A model generated the notes under the pieces. It had not been told where the DNA came from. It saw only the letters and a list, made by a program, of their open reading frames with translations, and made no database searches. Source: Bacillus sp. FJAT-49711 (GTDB lineage: Bacteria; Bacillota; Bacilli; Bacillales; Bacillaceae_C). Taken from it: a DNA stretch of 64,000 bases. The position numbers were made by a program, and so were the translations under genes. The stretch is taken from assembly GCF_018343715.1 (NCBI RefSeq), contig NZ_JAGYPL010000008.1, positions 1,480 to 65,479 on the forward strand. The letters run 5' to 3'. Below are positions 1 through 11,106 of this stretch, piece after piece (position 1 is the first letter of the stretch; each line of letters starts with the position of its first letter).

Positions 1-229
1 AAGTGACAGCATAACCGTCTTTCAACCTTTCCCCATGCAGGGAAAGAAGTTATCCGGTATTAGCTCCGGTTTCCCGAAGTTATCCCAGTCTTACAGGCAG
101 GTTGCCCACGTGTTACTCACCCGTCCGCCGCTAATCTTTAGGAGCAAGCTCCTAAAGATCCGCTCGACTTGCATGTATTAGGCACGCCGCCAGCGTTCGT
201 CCTGAGCCAGGATCAAACTCTCATATAAG
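1..229 (-). rRNA. 16S ribosomal RNA, 5' part (runs off the window)
   Basis: The minus strand carries the conserved 5' start of bacterial 16S rRNA: GAGTTTGATCCTGGCTCAGG, followed by the ACGAACGCTGGCGGCGTGCC block and the V1 helix. Only about the first 229 nt lie in the window. The exact mature 5' end is estimated from the family. Two promoters and a boxA-like leader lie directly upstream, so this is the start of a complete-looking rrn operon next to lysS, as in B. subtilis. Confidence 0.97.
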
Positions 230-275
230 TAGTTGATTTAGCTCATTAGCTGGTCTTGCAAAAAAATAATTTTTG

Positions 276-306
276 ACGTTTTGTTTCGTTCAGTTTTCAA
301 AGATCA
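276..306 (-). promoter_or_regulatory. rrn leader boxA-like antitermination element
   Basis: The minus strand reads GATCTTTGAAAACTGAAC between the rrn promoters and 16S. This resembles the conserved CTTTGAAAACTGAAC leader of Bacillus rRNA operons, which contains the boxA signal for Nus-factor antitermination. The identification rests on remembered consensus, not on a search. Confidence 0.7.
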
Positions 307-339
307 AAATCTTACGCGCCGTCTGACAGCGACTTTTCT

Positions 340-368
340 ATTTTAACAAAAACCAATAGTCATGTCAA
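340..368 (-). promoter_or_regulatory. rrn promoter P2 (sigma-A)
   Basis: On the minus strand, TTGACA (363-368) and TAAAAT (340-345) are separated by exactly 17 bp, upstream of the 16S leader. This is a near-consensus sigma-A promoter in the place of the downstream rrn promoter of Bacillus. Confidence 0.88.
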
Positions 369-415
369 CAACTTTTTTTGTGTATTTAATTGCTTTCTAT
401 CGAGGCACGAATAAT

Positions 416-444
416 AATATAACACCATTTTAATGTTGAAGCAA
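416..444 (-). promoter_or_regulatory. rrn promoter P1 (sigma-A)
   Basis: On the minus strand, TTGCTT (439-444) and TATATT (416-421) are 17 bp apart, about 75 bp upstream of P2. Tandem P1/P2 promoters are normal for Bacillus rrn operons. Confidence 0.7.
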
Positions 445-479
445 CTATTTTTTATTAGAAATCTAAAAGTATTTTTTTA

Positions 480-509
480 AGAGGAAAATCCCCGTTAAAA
501 TACGGGGAT
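480..509 (-). terminator. terminator after lysS
   Basis: An 8-bp stem, ATCCCCGT/ACGGGGAT (488-509), with a 6-nt loop is followed on the minus strand by TTTTCCTCTT. It lies directly after the lysS stop codon and separates lysS from the rrn promoters. Confidence 0.8.
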
Positions 510-521
510 CTAATCCAGCCT

Positions 522-2080
<1,559 letters not shown>

Positions 2081-2093
2081 GTAATCAGCAATG

Positions 2094-3086
2094 TTAGACT
2101 GCTTGCTTTTCTTTCACTTCTGCACCATCAGTAATGTAATTCAATAAAGCAACAAGTTCGGATCTCGTCTGGCATTCATTAATGGCATTTCTTATCTTAC
2201 CATTTCCATGAATACCTTTTAAGTACCAAGCGGCATGTTTGCGCATTTCTCTAACCGCAACATATTCTCCCTTTAATGCGATCAATCGCTCTAAATGAAG
2301 CTTACACACATCCATCTTTTCCTTAACGGTAGGTTCACCCGTTAATTCTCCTGTTTCCAAAAACTTAACGGTTTGATATATCATCCATGGATTCCCAAGT
2401 GCAGCTCGTCCAATCATGACTCCGTCTACACCCGTTTCATCCAGCATTCCCTTAGCATCCTCTGGAGTTTTTACATCTCCATTTCCAATTAGCGGGATAT
2501 TGATCGATTGTTTAACTTTTCGTATGATATCCCAATTTGCCTCACCTTCATACATTTGTACTCGCGTTCTGCCATGCATGGACACTGCAGCACCACCCGC
2601 TCGCTCCACAGCTTGTGCATTTTCAACTGCAAAAATATGCTCGGCATCCCAGCCAATACGCATTTTCACTGTGACTGGCTTTTCGACCGCCTCTACAACA
2701 GCTGACACCATATCGTAAATTTTATTAGGCTCAAGCAGCCATCTTGCACCTGCTTCACACTTAATAATCTTATTAACTGGACAACCCATATTAATATCGA
2801 TTATATCTGCATTCGTGTTTTGATCTACAAATCTGGCTGCTTCCACAAGTGTTTCTTTTACTCCTCCAAAAATTTGCAAGGATAGTGGCTTCTCCCGTTC
2901 ATCGATATAAAGCATATTCATTGTTTTTTCATTTTTTTGGACAATGCCCTTATCACTGATCATTTCAGCGCATACTAGTCCGGCGCCAAATTCTTTTACT
3001 GTTAAGCGGAACGCAGAGTTGCATACTCCTGCCATCGGTGCAAGGACTACCTGGTTTTTCATTTTTATATTTCCGATTTTCAACAC
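2094..3086 (-). CDS. dusB: tRNA-dihydrouridine synthase DusB
   Basis: Flavin-dependent reduction of uridine to dihydrouridine in tRNA. The TIM-barrel protein opens with the FMN-binding VVLAPMAGVCNSAFR and has the catalytic cysteine in INMGCPVNK (about C102) and the phosphate-binding GNGDVKTP. The frame is open back to a TTG at 3107, but AAGGAGG lies inside that extension. The GTG at 3086 sits 8 nt after it and gives MLKIGNIK, matching the family start, for 330 residues. Equivalent to B. subtilis yacF/dus1, between yazB and lysS. Confidence 0.94.
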   Translation of the reverse strand: MLKIGNIKMKNQVVLAPMAGVCNSAFRLTVKEFGAGLVCAEMISDKGIVQKNEKTMNMLYIDEREKPLSLQIFGGVKETLVEAARFVDQNTNADIIDINMGCPVNKIIKCEAGARWLLEPNKIYDMVSAVVEAVEKPVTVKMRIGWDAEHIFAVENAQAVERAGGAAVSMHGRTRVQMYEGEANWDIIRKVKQSINIPLIGNGDVKTPEDAKGMLDETGVDGVMIGRAALGNPWMIYQTVKFLETGELTGEPTVKEKMDVCKLHLERLIALKGEYVAVREMRKHAAWYLKGIHGNGKIRNAINECQTRSELVALLNYITDGAEVKEKQAV

Positions 3087-3118
3087 ACTACTAACCTCCT
3101 TTTCCAAATTTTCATTAT

Positions 3119-3337
3119 CTAGACAGATTCTTCACCAGGAGGGGTCAATTCTGCTTTTGTGATACCGAGCACGCTTGATATATTCAATAAAACATCTTCC
3201 GAAGGCAGACGGGTGCCTCTCTCTATTTCACCGAGAACCGAAACGGATATCCCTATATCTTTCGCAAGTCCTTCTTGCGTATAGCCTTTTAATTTTCGAA
3301 AAGCGCGGATGCGTCTTCCCCATTTATCTGTTTCCAT
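3119..3337 (-). CDS. yazB: small XRE-type helix-turn-helix protein YazB
   Basis: A 72-residue protein that is almost entirely one XRE/Cro-type helix-turn-helix domain (about 9-62), with the typical YTQEGLAKDIGIS recognition region and a GEIERGTR turn. Its targets are unknown. Its start overlaps the end of folK by 49 bp, and the folK-yazB-dusB order matches B. subtilis. Translational coupling to folK is likely. It may regulate the folate cluster, but nothing in the sequence shows that. Confidence 0.85.
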   Translation of the reverse strand: METDKWGRRIRAFRKLKGYTQEGLAKDIGISVSVLGEIERGTRLPSEDVLLNISSVLGITKAELTPPGEESV

Positions 3338-3816
3338 AACCGAACTCCTTCTTTATCAGGTATTTCGTCCAGAACTTCGACTAAAGGGGTCTTTATATTC
3401 GGAAGCGTAATGCTCCGATCAATTTCTAAAAGTGGAATAAGCACAAATGCACGCTCTGTCATCCGAGGATGAGGCACTTGTAAAGTCTCCATCTCAATAT
3501 TTTCTTTATTATACAATAAAATGTCAAGGTCTATCACCCTCGGACCCCATCTAAATTCCCTAATTCTCCCTAATTCTTGTTCAATTTTCAAGCAAAGCTC
3601 TAAAAGCTGCGAAGCTGAATAGGAAGTGGCAATTTTTACTGCTATATTTAAAAATTGATCCTGATCCGTATAACCGACAGGGTCTGTCTCATAAATAGAG
3701 GAACACGCCTCGATTATCACATTTTTGTCCTCTGATAGTTTTTGTACGGCAAGCTTTAAAAATTCTTCCCGTTCTCCTATATTTGAACCTAATGATAAAT
3801 AGGCGATGTTTTTCAT
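3289..3816 (-). CDS. folK: 2-amino-4-hydroxy-6-hydroxymethyldihydropteridine diphosphokinase
   Basis: Transfers pyrophosphate from ATP to 6-hydroxymethyl-7,8-dihydropterin, the step before dihydropteroate synthase. The 175-residue product has the N-terminal LSLGSNIGEREEFL pterin/ATP loop and the signature RWGPRVIDLDILLY (about 86-99), followed by VPHPRMTERAFVL. It overlaps folB by 4 bp and yazB by 49 bp, so the pteridine genes are translationally coupled. Confidence 0.96.
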   Translation of the reverse strand: MKNIAYLSLGSNIGEREEFLKLAVQKLSEDKNVIIEACSSIYETDPVGYTDQDQFLNIAVKIATSYSASQLLELCLKIEQELGRIREFRWGPRVIDLDILLYNKENIEMETLQVPHPRMTERAFVLIPLLEIDRSITLPNIKTPLVEVLDEIPDKEGVRLWKQINGEDASALFEN

Positions 3817-4175
3817 GATCTTTCCCTCGTAATTTCTACTGCAACCGAGTGGTAATGCCCTGGAATAGGGGGATCTGGTTTGATCACTTTTACTGTGACC
3901 GACTCAATTTTAATGAACTCTTCAAGTATCGAGGATGCAATTTTTTCTGCGACAGCCTCAATTAATTTAAATGGCTGGCCTTCCACTATTTTCTTACATA
4001 GAACATAAATATCTGCATAGCTTACGGTCAGTTCTAAGTCGTCATTCAAACCCGCTTCTTTAAAATCCGTTTCCGCCATCACATTAACACGAAAACGTTG
4101 TCCCAGCTTTGTTTCTTCAGGGAGAACCCCATGATAACCGTAAAATTCCATTTCATTCAGATAGATTTTATCCAT
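3813..4175 (-). CDS. folB: dihydroneopterin aldolase
   Basis: Converts 7,8-dihydroneopterin to 6-hydroxymethyl-dihydropterin and glycolaldehyde. The 120-residue product begins MDKIYLNEMEFYGYHGVLPEE, with the conserved YGYHGV active-site segment, and ends with the KPDPPIPGH motif. An ATG two codons earlier is too close to the AGGGG ribosome binding site; the ATG at 4175 is 7 nt from it and fits the family. The start overlaps the end of folP by 8 bp. Confidence 0.95.
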   Translation of the reverse strand: MDKIYLNEMEFYGYHGVLPEETKLGQRFRVNVMAETDFKEAGLNDDLELTVSYADIYVLCKKIVEGQPFKLIEAVAEKIASSILEEFIKIESVTVKVIKPDPPIPGHYHSVAVEITRERS

Positions 4176-4986
4176 CAACATTCCCCTTCCCTAATAAAAC
4201 ATCCATCATTGCAGCCATCCTGCTTATTTCTTTTACATCATGTACTCGCATAATGTGGCATCCTTGTTGAATGCCAAAACATACTGTAGCTCCCGTTCCT
4301 TCCATCCGCTCTTCCACTGGCAAGTCTAAAGCAGTTCCAATCATGCGTTTTCTTGAAGTCGCTAGAAGAACTGGGTACCCAAGTCCTACCAGCTTATCAA
4401 GATTAGCCATCATCTCTATATTTTCTTTATAGTCTTTTGCAAAGCCAATTCCAGGATCTAGAATAATCTGATCGTCGGCCACCCCGGCTTTTTTAGCAAT
4501 CGAAATGCTTTCGTACATATCATTCAACACATCACGAATGAAAGATTGATAATCCCGATTCTCGCGATTATGCATCAAAATAATCGGCACCTCTAGATCA
4601 GCTGCTACCCTGGCAATCTCAGGGTCTTTTTTTGCCCCCCAAATATCATTAATGATGGAGGCGCCTGCTTCAACTGCCCGCTTTGCTGTTTCCGCTTTAT
4701 ATGTATCAATCGATATTGGGACGGATGCCTTAGCGGCAACCGCTTCAATAGACGGTACAACTCTCGCAATTTCCTCTTCTGCTGATACAGGATCATGACC
4801 TGGTCTTGTCGATTCGCCCCCGATATCAATAATATCCGCACCGTCTCCTATCATCTGAATAGCATGTTGAACAGCTTTCTCTACATCGTTATAGCGGCCG
4901 CCATCTGAAAAAGAATCTGGCGTAGCATTTAAAATTCCCATGATCAATGTTTTATTAAAATGTAACTCATAACGTCCGCATTTCAT
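4168..4986 (-). CDS. folP: dihydropteroate synthase (sulfonamide target)
   Basis: Condenses hydroxymethyl-dihydropterin pyrophosphate with p-aminobenzoate. The 272-residue TIM barrel shows MGILNATPDSFSDGG, DIGGESTRPG and the C-terminal RVHDVKE. The upstream in-frame GTG (4995) overlaps the AAAGGTG ribosome binding site, so I take the ATG at 4986. In B. subtilis the pabB-pabA-pabC genes for p-aminobenzoate precede this gene. Here a terminator and then cysK lie directly upstream, so p-aminobenzoate synthesis must be encoded elsewhere or lacking. Confidence 0.96.
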   Translation of the reverse strand: MKCGRYELHFNKTLIMGILNATPDSFSDGGRYNDVEKAVQHAIQMIGDGADIIDIGGESTRPGHDPVSAEEEIARVVPSIEAVAAKASVPISIDTYKAETAKRAVEAGASIINDIWGAKKDPEIARVAADLEVPIILMHNRENRDYQSFIRDVLNDMYESISIAKKAGVADDQIILDPGIGFAKDYKENIEMMANLDKLVGLGYPVLLATSRKRMIGTALDLPVEERMEGTGATVCFGIQQGCHIMRVHDVKEISRMAAMMDVLLGKGNVDG

Positions 4987-5034
4987 TTTGTTCACACCTT
5001 TATATTTCTTATTTACTTAGGATACCCTTTTTAT

Positions 5035-5075
5035 TAAAAATAGAAAAGCAAGCCCGTATTCGGACTTGCTTTTCT
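5035..5075 (-). terminator. terminator after cysK
   Basis: An almost perfect long hairpin, AGAAAAGCAAG paired with CTTGCTTTTCT around a CCG/CGG inner stem (5042-5075), is followed on the minus strand by ATTTTTAAT. It ends the cysK transcript before folP. Confidence 0.85.
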
Positions 5076-5087
5076 GTTTATATGATA

Positions 5088-6014
5088 TTAGCTTTCGTAT
5101 TGAAAGAGTGCAGTACTTAAATAACGCTCTCCATTATCAGGAAGAACCGCTAATACGATTTTTCCTTTTCCTAGTTCTTTCGCGACCTTTACTGCTGCTG
5201 CAATCGCTGCTCCCGCAGAAATCCCACCAAGTACGCCTTCTTCCTTAGCAGCGCGTCTTGAAGCTGCAAAAGCTTCATCGTTAGAGATTTTTACGACTCC
5301 ATCATAAACTTCTGTATTTAATACAGTTGGAACAAAACCTGCTCCAATTCCTTGAATTTTATGTGGCCCGGGTTTTCCGCCTGAAAGAACTGGGGAATCC
5401 TCAGGTTCAACTGCATAAATTTTAATATCAGGATATGTTTCTCTTAGCACTTCGCCGGCGCCTGTGATCGTTCCACCTGTTCCAATTCCTGAAATAAATG
5501 CATCTAACTGATCACCCATTTGTTCAACAATTTCTTTCCCTGTTGTTAAGCGATGAATTTCAGGATTTGCAAAGTTTTCAAATTGTTGAGGCATAAAATA
5601 GCCGTTTTCTTCGGCCAACTCATTCGCTTTTTGAATGGCGCCTTTCATACCTTCAGCCCCTGGAGTCAATACAAGTTCTGCTCCATAAGCCCTAAGCAAA
5701 TTCCGACGCTCTAAACTCATCGTATCAGGCATGACAAGAATTGCGCGATATCCCTTTGCTGCAGAGATCATTGCAAGACCGATACCGGTATTCCCACTAG
5801 TAGGTTCAACAATCGTATCGCCTTCTTTTAATCTTCCTTCTCTTTCCGCCGCCTCTATCATGGATAAAGCGATTCGGTCTTTTACACTGCTTCCAGGGTT
5901 CATATATTCGAGTTTTACATACACATCAGCGCTGTTTTCATCCACGATGCGGTTTAATTTAACTACTGGGGTATTACCCACTAAATCTGCGATTGAATTA
6001 GCTCTTTTTGCCAT
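5088..6014 (-). CDS. cysK: cysteine synthase (O-acetylserine sulfhydrylase)
   Basis: PLP enzyme making cysteine from O-acetylserine and sulfide. The 308-residue product has the PLP lysine in [10 protein letters not shown] (about K45), the substrate loop [11 protein letters not shown] (about 70) and the phosphate-binding [11 protein letters not shown] use the ATG at 6014, which is 8 nt after AGGGG; an in-frame GTG lies within the ribosome binding site. It has its own promoter and terminator, so it is monocistronic. A second, divergent CysK-family gene (mccA, 51527-52456) serves reverse transsulfuration. Confidence 0.96.
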   Translation of the reverse strand: MAKRANSIADLVGNTPVVKLNRIVDENSADVYVKLEYMNPGSSVKDRIALSMIEAAEREGRLKEGDTIVEPTSGNTGIGLAMISAAKGYRAILVMPDTMSLERRNLLRAYGAELVLTPGAEGMKGAIQKANELAEENGYFMPQQFENFANPEIHRLTTGKEIVEQMGDQLDAFISGIGTGGTITGAGEVLRETYPDIKIYAVEPEDSPVLSGGKPGPHKIQGIGAGFVPTVLNTEVYDGVVKISNDEAFAASRRAAKEEGVLGGISAGAAIAAAVKVAKELGKGKIVLAVLPDNGERYLSTALFQYES

Positions 6015-6057
6015 GTCCTCCACCCCTAAATCCGAGTATTTTAATTGGTTTATTTAC

Positions 6058-6086
6058 AAATTACCAGTAAATAGGTTAACTGTCAA
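6058..6086 (-). promoter_or_regulatory. cysK promoter (sigma-A)
   Basis: On the minus strand, TTGACA (6081-6086) and TAATTT (6058-6063) are 17 bp apart, about 45 bp upstream of the cysK start. AT-rich inverted sequence around the -35 (TAGGTATTTATAA) could be a CymR site, but I cannot test that. Confidence 0.8.
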
Positions 6087-6146
6087 TTATAAATACCTAT
6101 TATTCGTATAATTCTAAGAAAATATTCCTAGTAGCAAGAAAAGCAC

Positions 6147-6173
6147 TAAAAAAAGACGGTTCTATGACCGTCT
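6147..6173 (-). terminator. terminator after hslO
   Basis: Arms AGACGGT/ACCGTCT (6154-6173) with a 6-nt loop are followed on the minus strand by seven T residues. It ends the coaX-hslO transcript. Confidence 0.9.
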
Positions 6174-6201
6174 AATAATAAACCTTCTCGTTGGATTGAT
6201 C

Positions 6202-7083
6202 TTATTTTCTTGACGCCTCTTTCAATTCTTCCAATTCCTCTTTCGAATAGTGATAAGTGGAATTACAAAAGTGGCATTGAGCATTAGCCTCTCCGTCTTC
6301 CTCAATCATATCTTGAATTTCTTTTTCACCTAGGCTGATAATGGCATTGGCAAAGCGTTCTTTTGAACATGTGCAAAGAAATTGAACAGGCATTTTTTCT
6401 AGCATCTTTACATTTTCAGTTCCGAGAACTTGGGTAAGAATTTCTTCAGGTGTGTGTCCTTCCCGAATCATTGTTGAAATAGGAGAAATAGACCCCAACC
6501 TATTTTCAATATCCCCAATTACTTCATCACTTGCTCCAGGCATGATTTGAATGATAAAACCGCCGGCCGCTAAAATTGTATTATCAGGATTAACGAGGAC
6601 TCCTACTCCAACAGAAGAAGGAGTTTGCTCAGATTTAGCGAAATAGTAGGTAAAATCTTCCCCTAACTCCCCAGAGACAAGTGGCACCTGTCCTGTAAAG
6701 TGGTCTCGCAGTCCTACATCCTTTACAACAGATAGTGTACCTGTATTCCCAACCGCTCTTCTTACATCCAACTTCCCGTGTTCATTTAGATCAAAATGGG
6801 TTTGTGGATTCGTTACATATCCGCGAACATTTCCTTTTGCATCAGCATCAACGAGGATAATTCCAAGTGGACCGTCACCTTCCACTTTAATCGTTATTTT
6901 TTCTTCACCTTTTTGCATTGCACCCATCATCACACCTGCTGTCATCGCTCTCCCAAGAGCAGCTGAAGCAGTTGGCCATGTATAATGGCGGCGCTGCGCT
7001 TCACCGACAGTTTCAGTTGTTTGTGCCGCGTATGCACGTACTTGGCCATTGTAGGCCAGCGCTTTTACTAAGTAGTCCGTCAT
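6202..7083 (-). CDS. hslO: redox-regulated chaperone Hsp33
   Basis: Cytosolic holdase activated by oxidation of a zinc centre. The 293-residue product has the N-terminal Hsp33 fold ([18 protein letters not shown]) and the C-terminal redox switch CxC (C237, C239) and CxxC (C270, C273), all four cysteines intact. It starts 14 bp after coaX ends, as in B. subtilis. The PpiC-type gene yacD that follows it there is absent; a terminator and the cysK promoter come next. Confidence 0.96.
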   Translation of the reverse strand: MTDYLVKALAYNGQVRAYAAQTTETVGEAQRRHYTWPTASAALGRAMTAGVMMGAMQKGEEKITIKVEGDGPLGIILVDADAKGNVRGYVTNPQTHFDLNEHGKLDVRRAVGNTGTLSVVKDVGLRDHFTGQVPLVSGELGEDFTYYFAKSEQTPSSVGVGVLVNPDNTILAAGGFIIQIMPGASDEVIGDIENRLGSISPISTMIREGHTPEEILTQVLGTENVKMLEKMPVQFLCTCSKERFANAIISLGEKEIQDMIEEDGEANAQCHFCNSTYHYSKEELEELKEASRK

Positions 7084-7097
7084 TTGTTAGCCGCCTT

Positions 7098-7871
7098 TCA
7101 TTCGCTGACATTTCTCTTATAGATGAGTTGCAGTCCTTTAAGGGTCAAATCTTGATCTACAATATCAATCATCTTCGTTTCGGACGCAATCAAATTGGCT
7201 AATCCACCAGTTGCTATTACAGTAGGCTTATGCTTACTTTTTTCTATAATACGTTTTACTATGCCCTCTACTTGTCCAACAAAACCAAATAAAATACCTG
7301 CCTGCATCGCTGCTACCGTATTTTTTCCGATGATTTCATCAACATGCGTAATTTCAATTCGCGGAAGTTTTGCCGCTTTGGAATATAACGCTTCAGTAGA
7401 AATGCCAATACCTGGTGCGATCACGCCGCCCATATATTCGCTTCTTTCATTAATATAGCAAAACGTTGTAGCCGTTCCAAAATCGACGATAACCAATGGG
7501 CTTCCATACTCATGGATTCCCGCAACCGCGTTTACAATTCGGTCCGCCCCAACTTCCCTAGGGTTTTCATATTTTATATTTAATCCAGTTTTGATTCCAG
7601 GCCCAACAATCAATGGCTTCTCTTCAAAGTACTTTACGCACATTCGCTCTAAAGTAAACATGATAGGCGGTACTACTGAAGAAATGATAATTCCATTAAT
7701 ATCCTCGAAACGCAAACCTACATGTTGAAACAAGGCATTAATCGCCATGCCGAACTCATCTTCCGTTTTATGCCTGCTCGTCTCAATCCGCCAATGATAT
7801 TTTAAGTCATTCCCTTGATAAACACCAAGAACGATATTCGTATTCCCTACATCCAGAACAAAAATCAACAT
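7098..7871 (-). CDS. coaX: type III pantothenate kinase
   Basis: First step of coenzyme A synthesis, phosphorylating pantothenate in a monovalent-cation-dependent, CoA-insensitive way. The product of about 257 residues shows the ASKHA phosphate-binding start [35 protein letters not shown] and the C-terminal ATGGLA. The ATG at 7871 gives the family's start; a GTG three codons upstream (7880) is possible. Ribosome binding sequence is weak (GTGGTG). It heads a coaX-hslO transcript. Confidence 0.95.
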   Translation of the reverse strand: MLIFVLDVGNTNIVLGVYQGNDLKYHWRIETSRHKTEDEFGMAINALFQHVGLRFEDINGIIISSVVPPIMFTLERMCVKYFEEKPLIVGPGIKTGLNIKYENPREVGADRIVNAVAGIHEYGSPLVIVDFGTATTFCYINERSEYMGGVIAPGIGISTEALYSKAAKLPRIEITHVDEIIGKNTVAAMQAGILFGFVGQVEGIVKRIIEKSKHKPTVIATGGLANLIASETKMIDIVDQDLTLKGLQLIYKRNVSE

Positions 7872-7909
7872 CTTCACCACTTTTTAAAGAGACTTTTTTT
7901 ACTGCAAAC

Positions 7910-7940
7910 ATCATACCATAATTGCTCAATTGAGTGGCAA
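7910..7940 (-). promoter_or_regulatory. coaX promoter candidate (extended -10)
   Basis: On the minus strand, TTGCCA (7935-7940) and TATGAT (7910-7915) are 19 bp apart. The -10 is preceded by TGG, an extended -10 that can compensate for the long spacer. Confidence 0.55.
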
Positions 7941-8319
7941 TAAAAAAGCGCAATACCATGTTCATTAAATTAGAACTTAAAGCAGCACTAGAAATAAAGG
8001 AACACCATCACGAGCCAGGAAGCCTGAAAGGGAAGGAAGACATCCTGTTGCGGACTTAGACAGCTGACATCCTTGTCGCTCCAAATGCACTAGTAAGTCA
8101 CCATGTACATCCCAAATCATTGCTGACCGGTATCCCACTGGCCTCCGAGAAGCAAATATTCTAAGATAAAAGGTTCATGCTTTCATCTTTTATTTGCCAC
8201 AGGTTTTCGGCCTGTAGGTGCTTGTCTCTGAAAATAGATCTTTAGGACGAATCCAACTCCCTTATCTAAAGGAGAATGGCAAGAAGATTGCCAGTACTAA
8301 GCCTTCAAGCTTGGCAATA
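7941..8319 (-). other. structured non-coding stretch between ftsH and coaX, function unknown
   Basis: About 380 bp with no credible gene on either strand. It contains several inverted repeats: ATTGCCA/TGGCAAT (8287-8318) enclosing a smaller AAGC/GCTT stem, ACAGG/CCTGT (8199-8215), and GACA/TGTC around TCCT (8066-8077). Two ATCCT pentamers lie 27 bp apart (8042, 8069), recalling the RUCCU loops of Bacillaceae-1 RNA, but the supporting stems are weak. Possible decayed repeat or an unlisted RNA; strand uncertain. Confidence 0.4.
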
Positions 8320-8350
8320 GAAAAAAGACACCGAATTTGCATTCGATGTC
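8320..8350 (-). terminator. terminator after ftsH
   Basis: Arms GACATCGAAT/ATTCGGTGTC (8327-8350) around GCAA are followed on the minus strand by TTTTTTCTATT, just after the ftsH stop. Confidence 0.92.
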
Positions 8351-8357
8351 TTCTTTT

Positions 8358-10364
8358 TTATTCTTTATTTTCCTCATCATTTGAATCAGTTGGATCATCA
8401 GCTTTTTTGGATGGACCCATTTTTTCAGGTTTGCCTACTAAAGGATCGATTTGCTCTTCCTTAATAGACTTATCTTCATCACTCATTGGCTGAATCGTTA
8501 CTTTTGGATCCAATGGATCTAAAGTTGTCTTAGCTACTGGCCTATCTGGAAGGTGGCCTTTTTCATAAAGATTTTTGATTTGATCGGCATCCAAAGTTTC
8601 TACTTCGAGTAATGTTTGAGCGATTAATTCAAGCTTATCGCGATTTTCTCTTAGAATCTTTTCAGCTCGCTCGTAACATTCTTTAATGATGCGTTGAATT
8701 TCCATATCAATTTCATAAGCAATTGCATCTGAATAATTTTGTTCATTGTGCAAATCACGGCCTAAGAAGACTTGACCGCCTTGCGCTTGACCAAATTGAA
8801 GCGGACCTAGCTTTTCACTCATTCCAAATTCAGTGACCATGCGGCGAGCGATACCTGTAGCACGCTGGAAGTCATTATGTGCTCCCGTTGATGCTTCATT
8901 AAAGGTAATCTCTTCAGCGACGCGGCCTCCAAGCAACCCAGTAATTTTATCAAGCAATTCTGGCTTCGTTTGGAAATAACGGTCTTCTTTAGGAAGCATG
9001 ACAGCATATCCGCCAGCCTGACCACGCGGAACAATCGTCACTTTATGAACGATATCCGCTTCATCTAGCACTAAACCAATAACCGTATGTCCACCTTCAT
9101 GGTAGGCCACGATATTTCGTTCTTTTTCTGATATGACACGACTTTTCTTAGCGGGTCCAGCAATAACACGGTCTGTTGCTTCATCCACATCAAGCATGTC
9201 AATTTTCTTCTTATTATGTCTGGCTGCGACTAATGCCGCTTCATTAAGCAAGTTTTCCAAGTCTGCACCAGAAAAACCTGGTGTTCTCATTGCGATTGAT
9301 TTCAAATCAACAGACTCATCAAGCGGTTTATTTCTTGCATGAACATGCAATACCGCTTCACGCCCCTTCACATCCGGACGATCAACCGTGATTTGACGGT
9401 CAAAACGACCTGGACGAAGTAAGGCAGGGTCTAAAATATCAGGACGGTTTGTAGCTGCTACAATGATGATCCCTTCATTTTCCCCAAATCCATCCATTTC
9501 AACGAGCAATTGGTTCAATGTCTGCTCACGTTCATCGTGGCCGCCACCAAGCCCAGCACCACGCTGGCGACCGACGGCATCAATTTCATCTATAAAAATG
9601 ATACACGGAGCATTTTTCTTAGCATTTTCAAATAAATCACGGACACGGGAAGCCCCGACACCGACAAACATTTCAACAAAGTCAGAACCACTGATTGAGA
9701 AGAACGGTACTCCTGCTTCGCCTGCAACAGCGCGAGCTAAAAGCGTTTTACCCGTACCAGGAGGTCCAACAAGCAAAATTCCCTTTGGTATTCTTGCACC
9801 TAACTCTGAGAATTTCCTTGGATCTTTTAAAAACTCAACAACTTCAATGAGCTCCTGCTTTTCCTCATCAGCACCTGCAACATCTTTAAAACGAACCTTC
9901 TTCTTCTCTTCGGAATAAAGCCTTGCTTTACTTTTTCCGAAGTTCATTACTCTGCTTCCTCCACCTTGCGCTTGATTCAACAGGAAGAAGAATAGAATAA
10001 AGATAATGATGAAAGGTATGATCGTTGTAAAAAACGATACCCAGCCACTTGTTTCTTTTGCGGGCTTAACTTCCAAGTCAGAGCCAGCTGCATCAATGCG
10101 ATCGAGCATTGCTGGACTGTTCATCACGTATGTTATGAACAACTGACCTTCTTCAGCATCCTTCAACTGACCTTTTATTTCATAAACGCCCCGTTCAGGT
10201 TGCATTGAATACTTTTCAATTTCTTTATTTTCCAAATGTGAGACAAATTCATTATAAGACATTGGTTTTATTGTTTCGTTGCTATTTTTAAACCAGCTTA
10301 ATATTCCCACAAGTACGAGAAATATTAGAGCGTAAAATATTACATTTCTAAAAATCCGGTTCAT
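8358..10364 (-). CDS. ftsH: ATP-dependent zinc metalloprotease FtsH
   Basis: Membrane-anchored AAA+ protease that degrades misfolded and regulatory membrane proteins as a hexamer. In 668 residues: TM1 (about 7-24), an extracytoplasmic domain, TM2 (about 113-130), Walker A GPPGTGKT (200-207), Walker [11 protein letters not shown], the second region of homology ending LRPGRFDR, and the zinc-protease motif HEGGH (422-426). The C-terminal tail is acidic and low-complexity. Downstream of hpt with no clear terminator between, so part of a tilS-hpt-ftsH unit is likely. Confidence 0.98.
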   Translation of the reverse strand: MNRIFRNVIFYALIFLVLVGILSWFKNSNETIKPMSYNEFVSHLENKEIEKYSMQPERGVYEIKGQLKDAEEGQLFITYVMNSPAMLDRIDAAGSDLEVKPAKETSGWVSFFTTIIPFIIIFILFFFLLNQAQGGGSRVMNFGKSKARLYSEEKKKVRFKDVAGADEEKQELIEVVEFLKDPRKFSELGARIPKGILLVGPPGTGKTLLARAVAGEAGVPFFSISGSDFVEMFVGVGASRVRDLFENAKKNAPCIIFIDEIDAVGRQRGAGLGGGHDEREQTLNQLLVEMDGFGENEGIIIVAATNRPDILDPALLRPGRFDRQITVDRPDVKGREAVLHVHARNKPLDESVDLKSIAMRTPGFSGADLENLLNEAALVAARHNKKKIDMLDVDEATDRVIAGPAKKSRVISEKERNIVAYHEGGHTVIGLVLDEADIVHKVTIVPRGQAGGYAVMLPKEDRYFQTKPELLDKITGLLGGRVAEEITFNEASTGAHNDFQRATGIARRMVTEFGMSEKLGPLQFGQAQGGQVFLGRDLHNEQNYSDAIAYEIDMEIQRIIKECYERAEKILRENRDKLELIAQTLLEVETLDADQIKNLYEKGHLPDRPVAKTTLDPLDPKVTIQPMSDEDKSIKEEQIDPLVGKPEKMGPSKKADDPTDSNDEENKE

Positions 10365-10535
10365 CCCTTACCTCCTCCCACTTTAAGAAAGCAAATCAAA
10401 AGTTTTATTTTCTTTAAAATTTATATCCTAAATAACCATATACTTTCTTATTTTGGTAAAAAACTATATTCAATAGTATCATAGTCGTTTCTGCCTTTAC
10501 AACCATTCAACCTCTTGTTCATATTTATTTCACTT

Positions 10536-11081
10536 TTATTCATTCTTGCCATAAATTTCAGGTTTTAATATCCCAATATAGGGAAGGTTACGATATTTCT
10601 CAGCATAGTCAAGTCCATAGCCGACCACAAATTCATCTGGAACAATAAAACCTACATAGTCGGCTTGAATATCTGCTTTTCTGCCTGTTGGTTTGTCCAA
10701 TAATGTCACAATTTTAATCGACTTTGCTTTGCGATAGCGGAATAAATCAACAAGGTAGCTTAATGTTAAGCCACTATCGATTATATCCTCAATAATGAGA
10801 ATGTCACGCCCTTCAACAGGGGTGTTTAAATCTTTAAGAATTTTCACTTCTCCGGAAGAAACAGTTGAGCCTCCATAGCTTGATACATCCATAAAATCTA
10901 TTTCTAAATATGTATCCACTCTTCTTAAAAGATCCGTCATAAAGGGGGTCGCCCCTTTTAATACTCCAATTGCAAGTGGAAAACGTCCATCATATTCTTC
11001 TGTTAATTCATTTGCAAGGTCGAGTATTTTTGCGTTGATTTCTTCTTCTGTAATCAATACTTTCTCAATATCATGTTTCAT
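10536..11081 (-). CDS. hpt: hypoxanthine-guanine phosphoribosyltransferase
   Basis: Purine salvage: transfers phosphoribosyl from PRPP to hypoxanthine or guanine. The 181-residue product has the PRPP-binding loop [15 protein letters not shown] (about 93-107) and the purine-binding C-terminal segment ending [15 protein letters not shown]. It starts 26 bp after tilS ends. The tilS-hprT-ftsH order is conserved in Bacillus, where TilS and HprT have been reported to act together on ftsH expression; that is family knowledge, not visible here. Confidence 0.97.
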   Translation of the reverse strand: MKHDIEKVLITEEEINAKILDLANELTEEYDGRFPLAIGVLKGATPFMTDLLRRVDTYLEIDFMDVSSYGGSTVSSGEVKILKDLNTPVEGRDILIIEDIIDSGLTLSYLVDLFRYRKAKSIKIVTLLDKPTGRKADIQADYVGFIVPDEFVVGYGLDYAEKYRNLPYIGILKPEIYGKNE

Positions 11082-11106
11082 TTGTTCAGTTTCCTCCCAG
11101 GAATGT

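Noticed and set aside
8218-8493. 91-codon plus-strand frame across the ftsH terminator
   Set aside because: It includes the terminator and the reverse of the ftsH tail, with no start signal.
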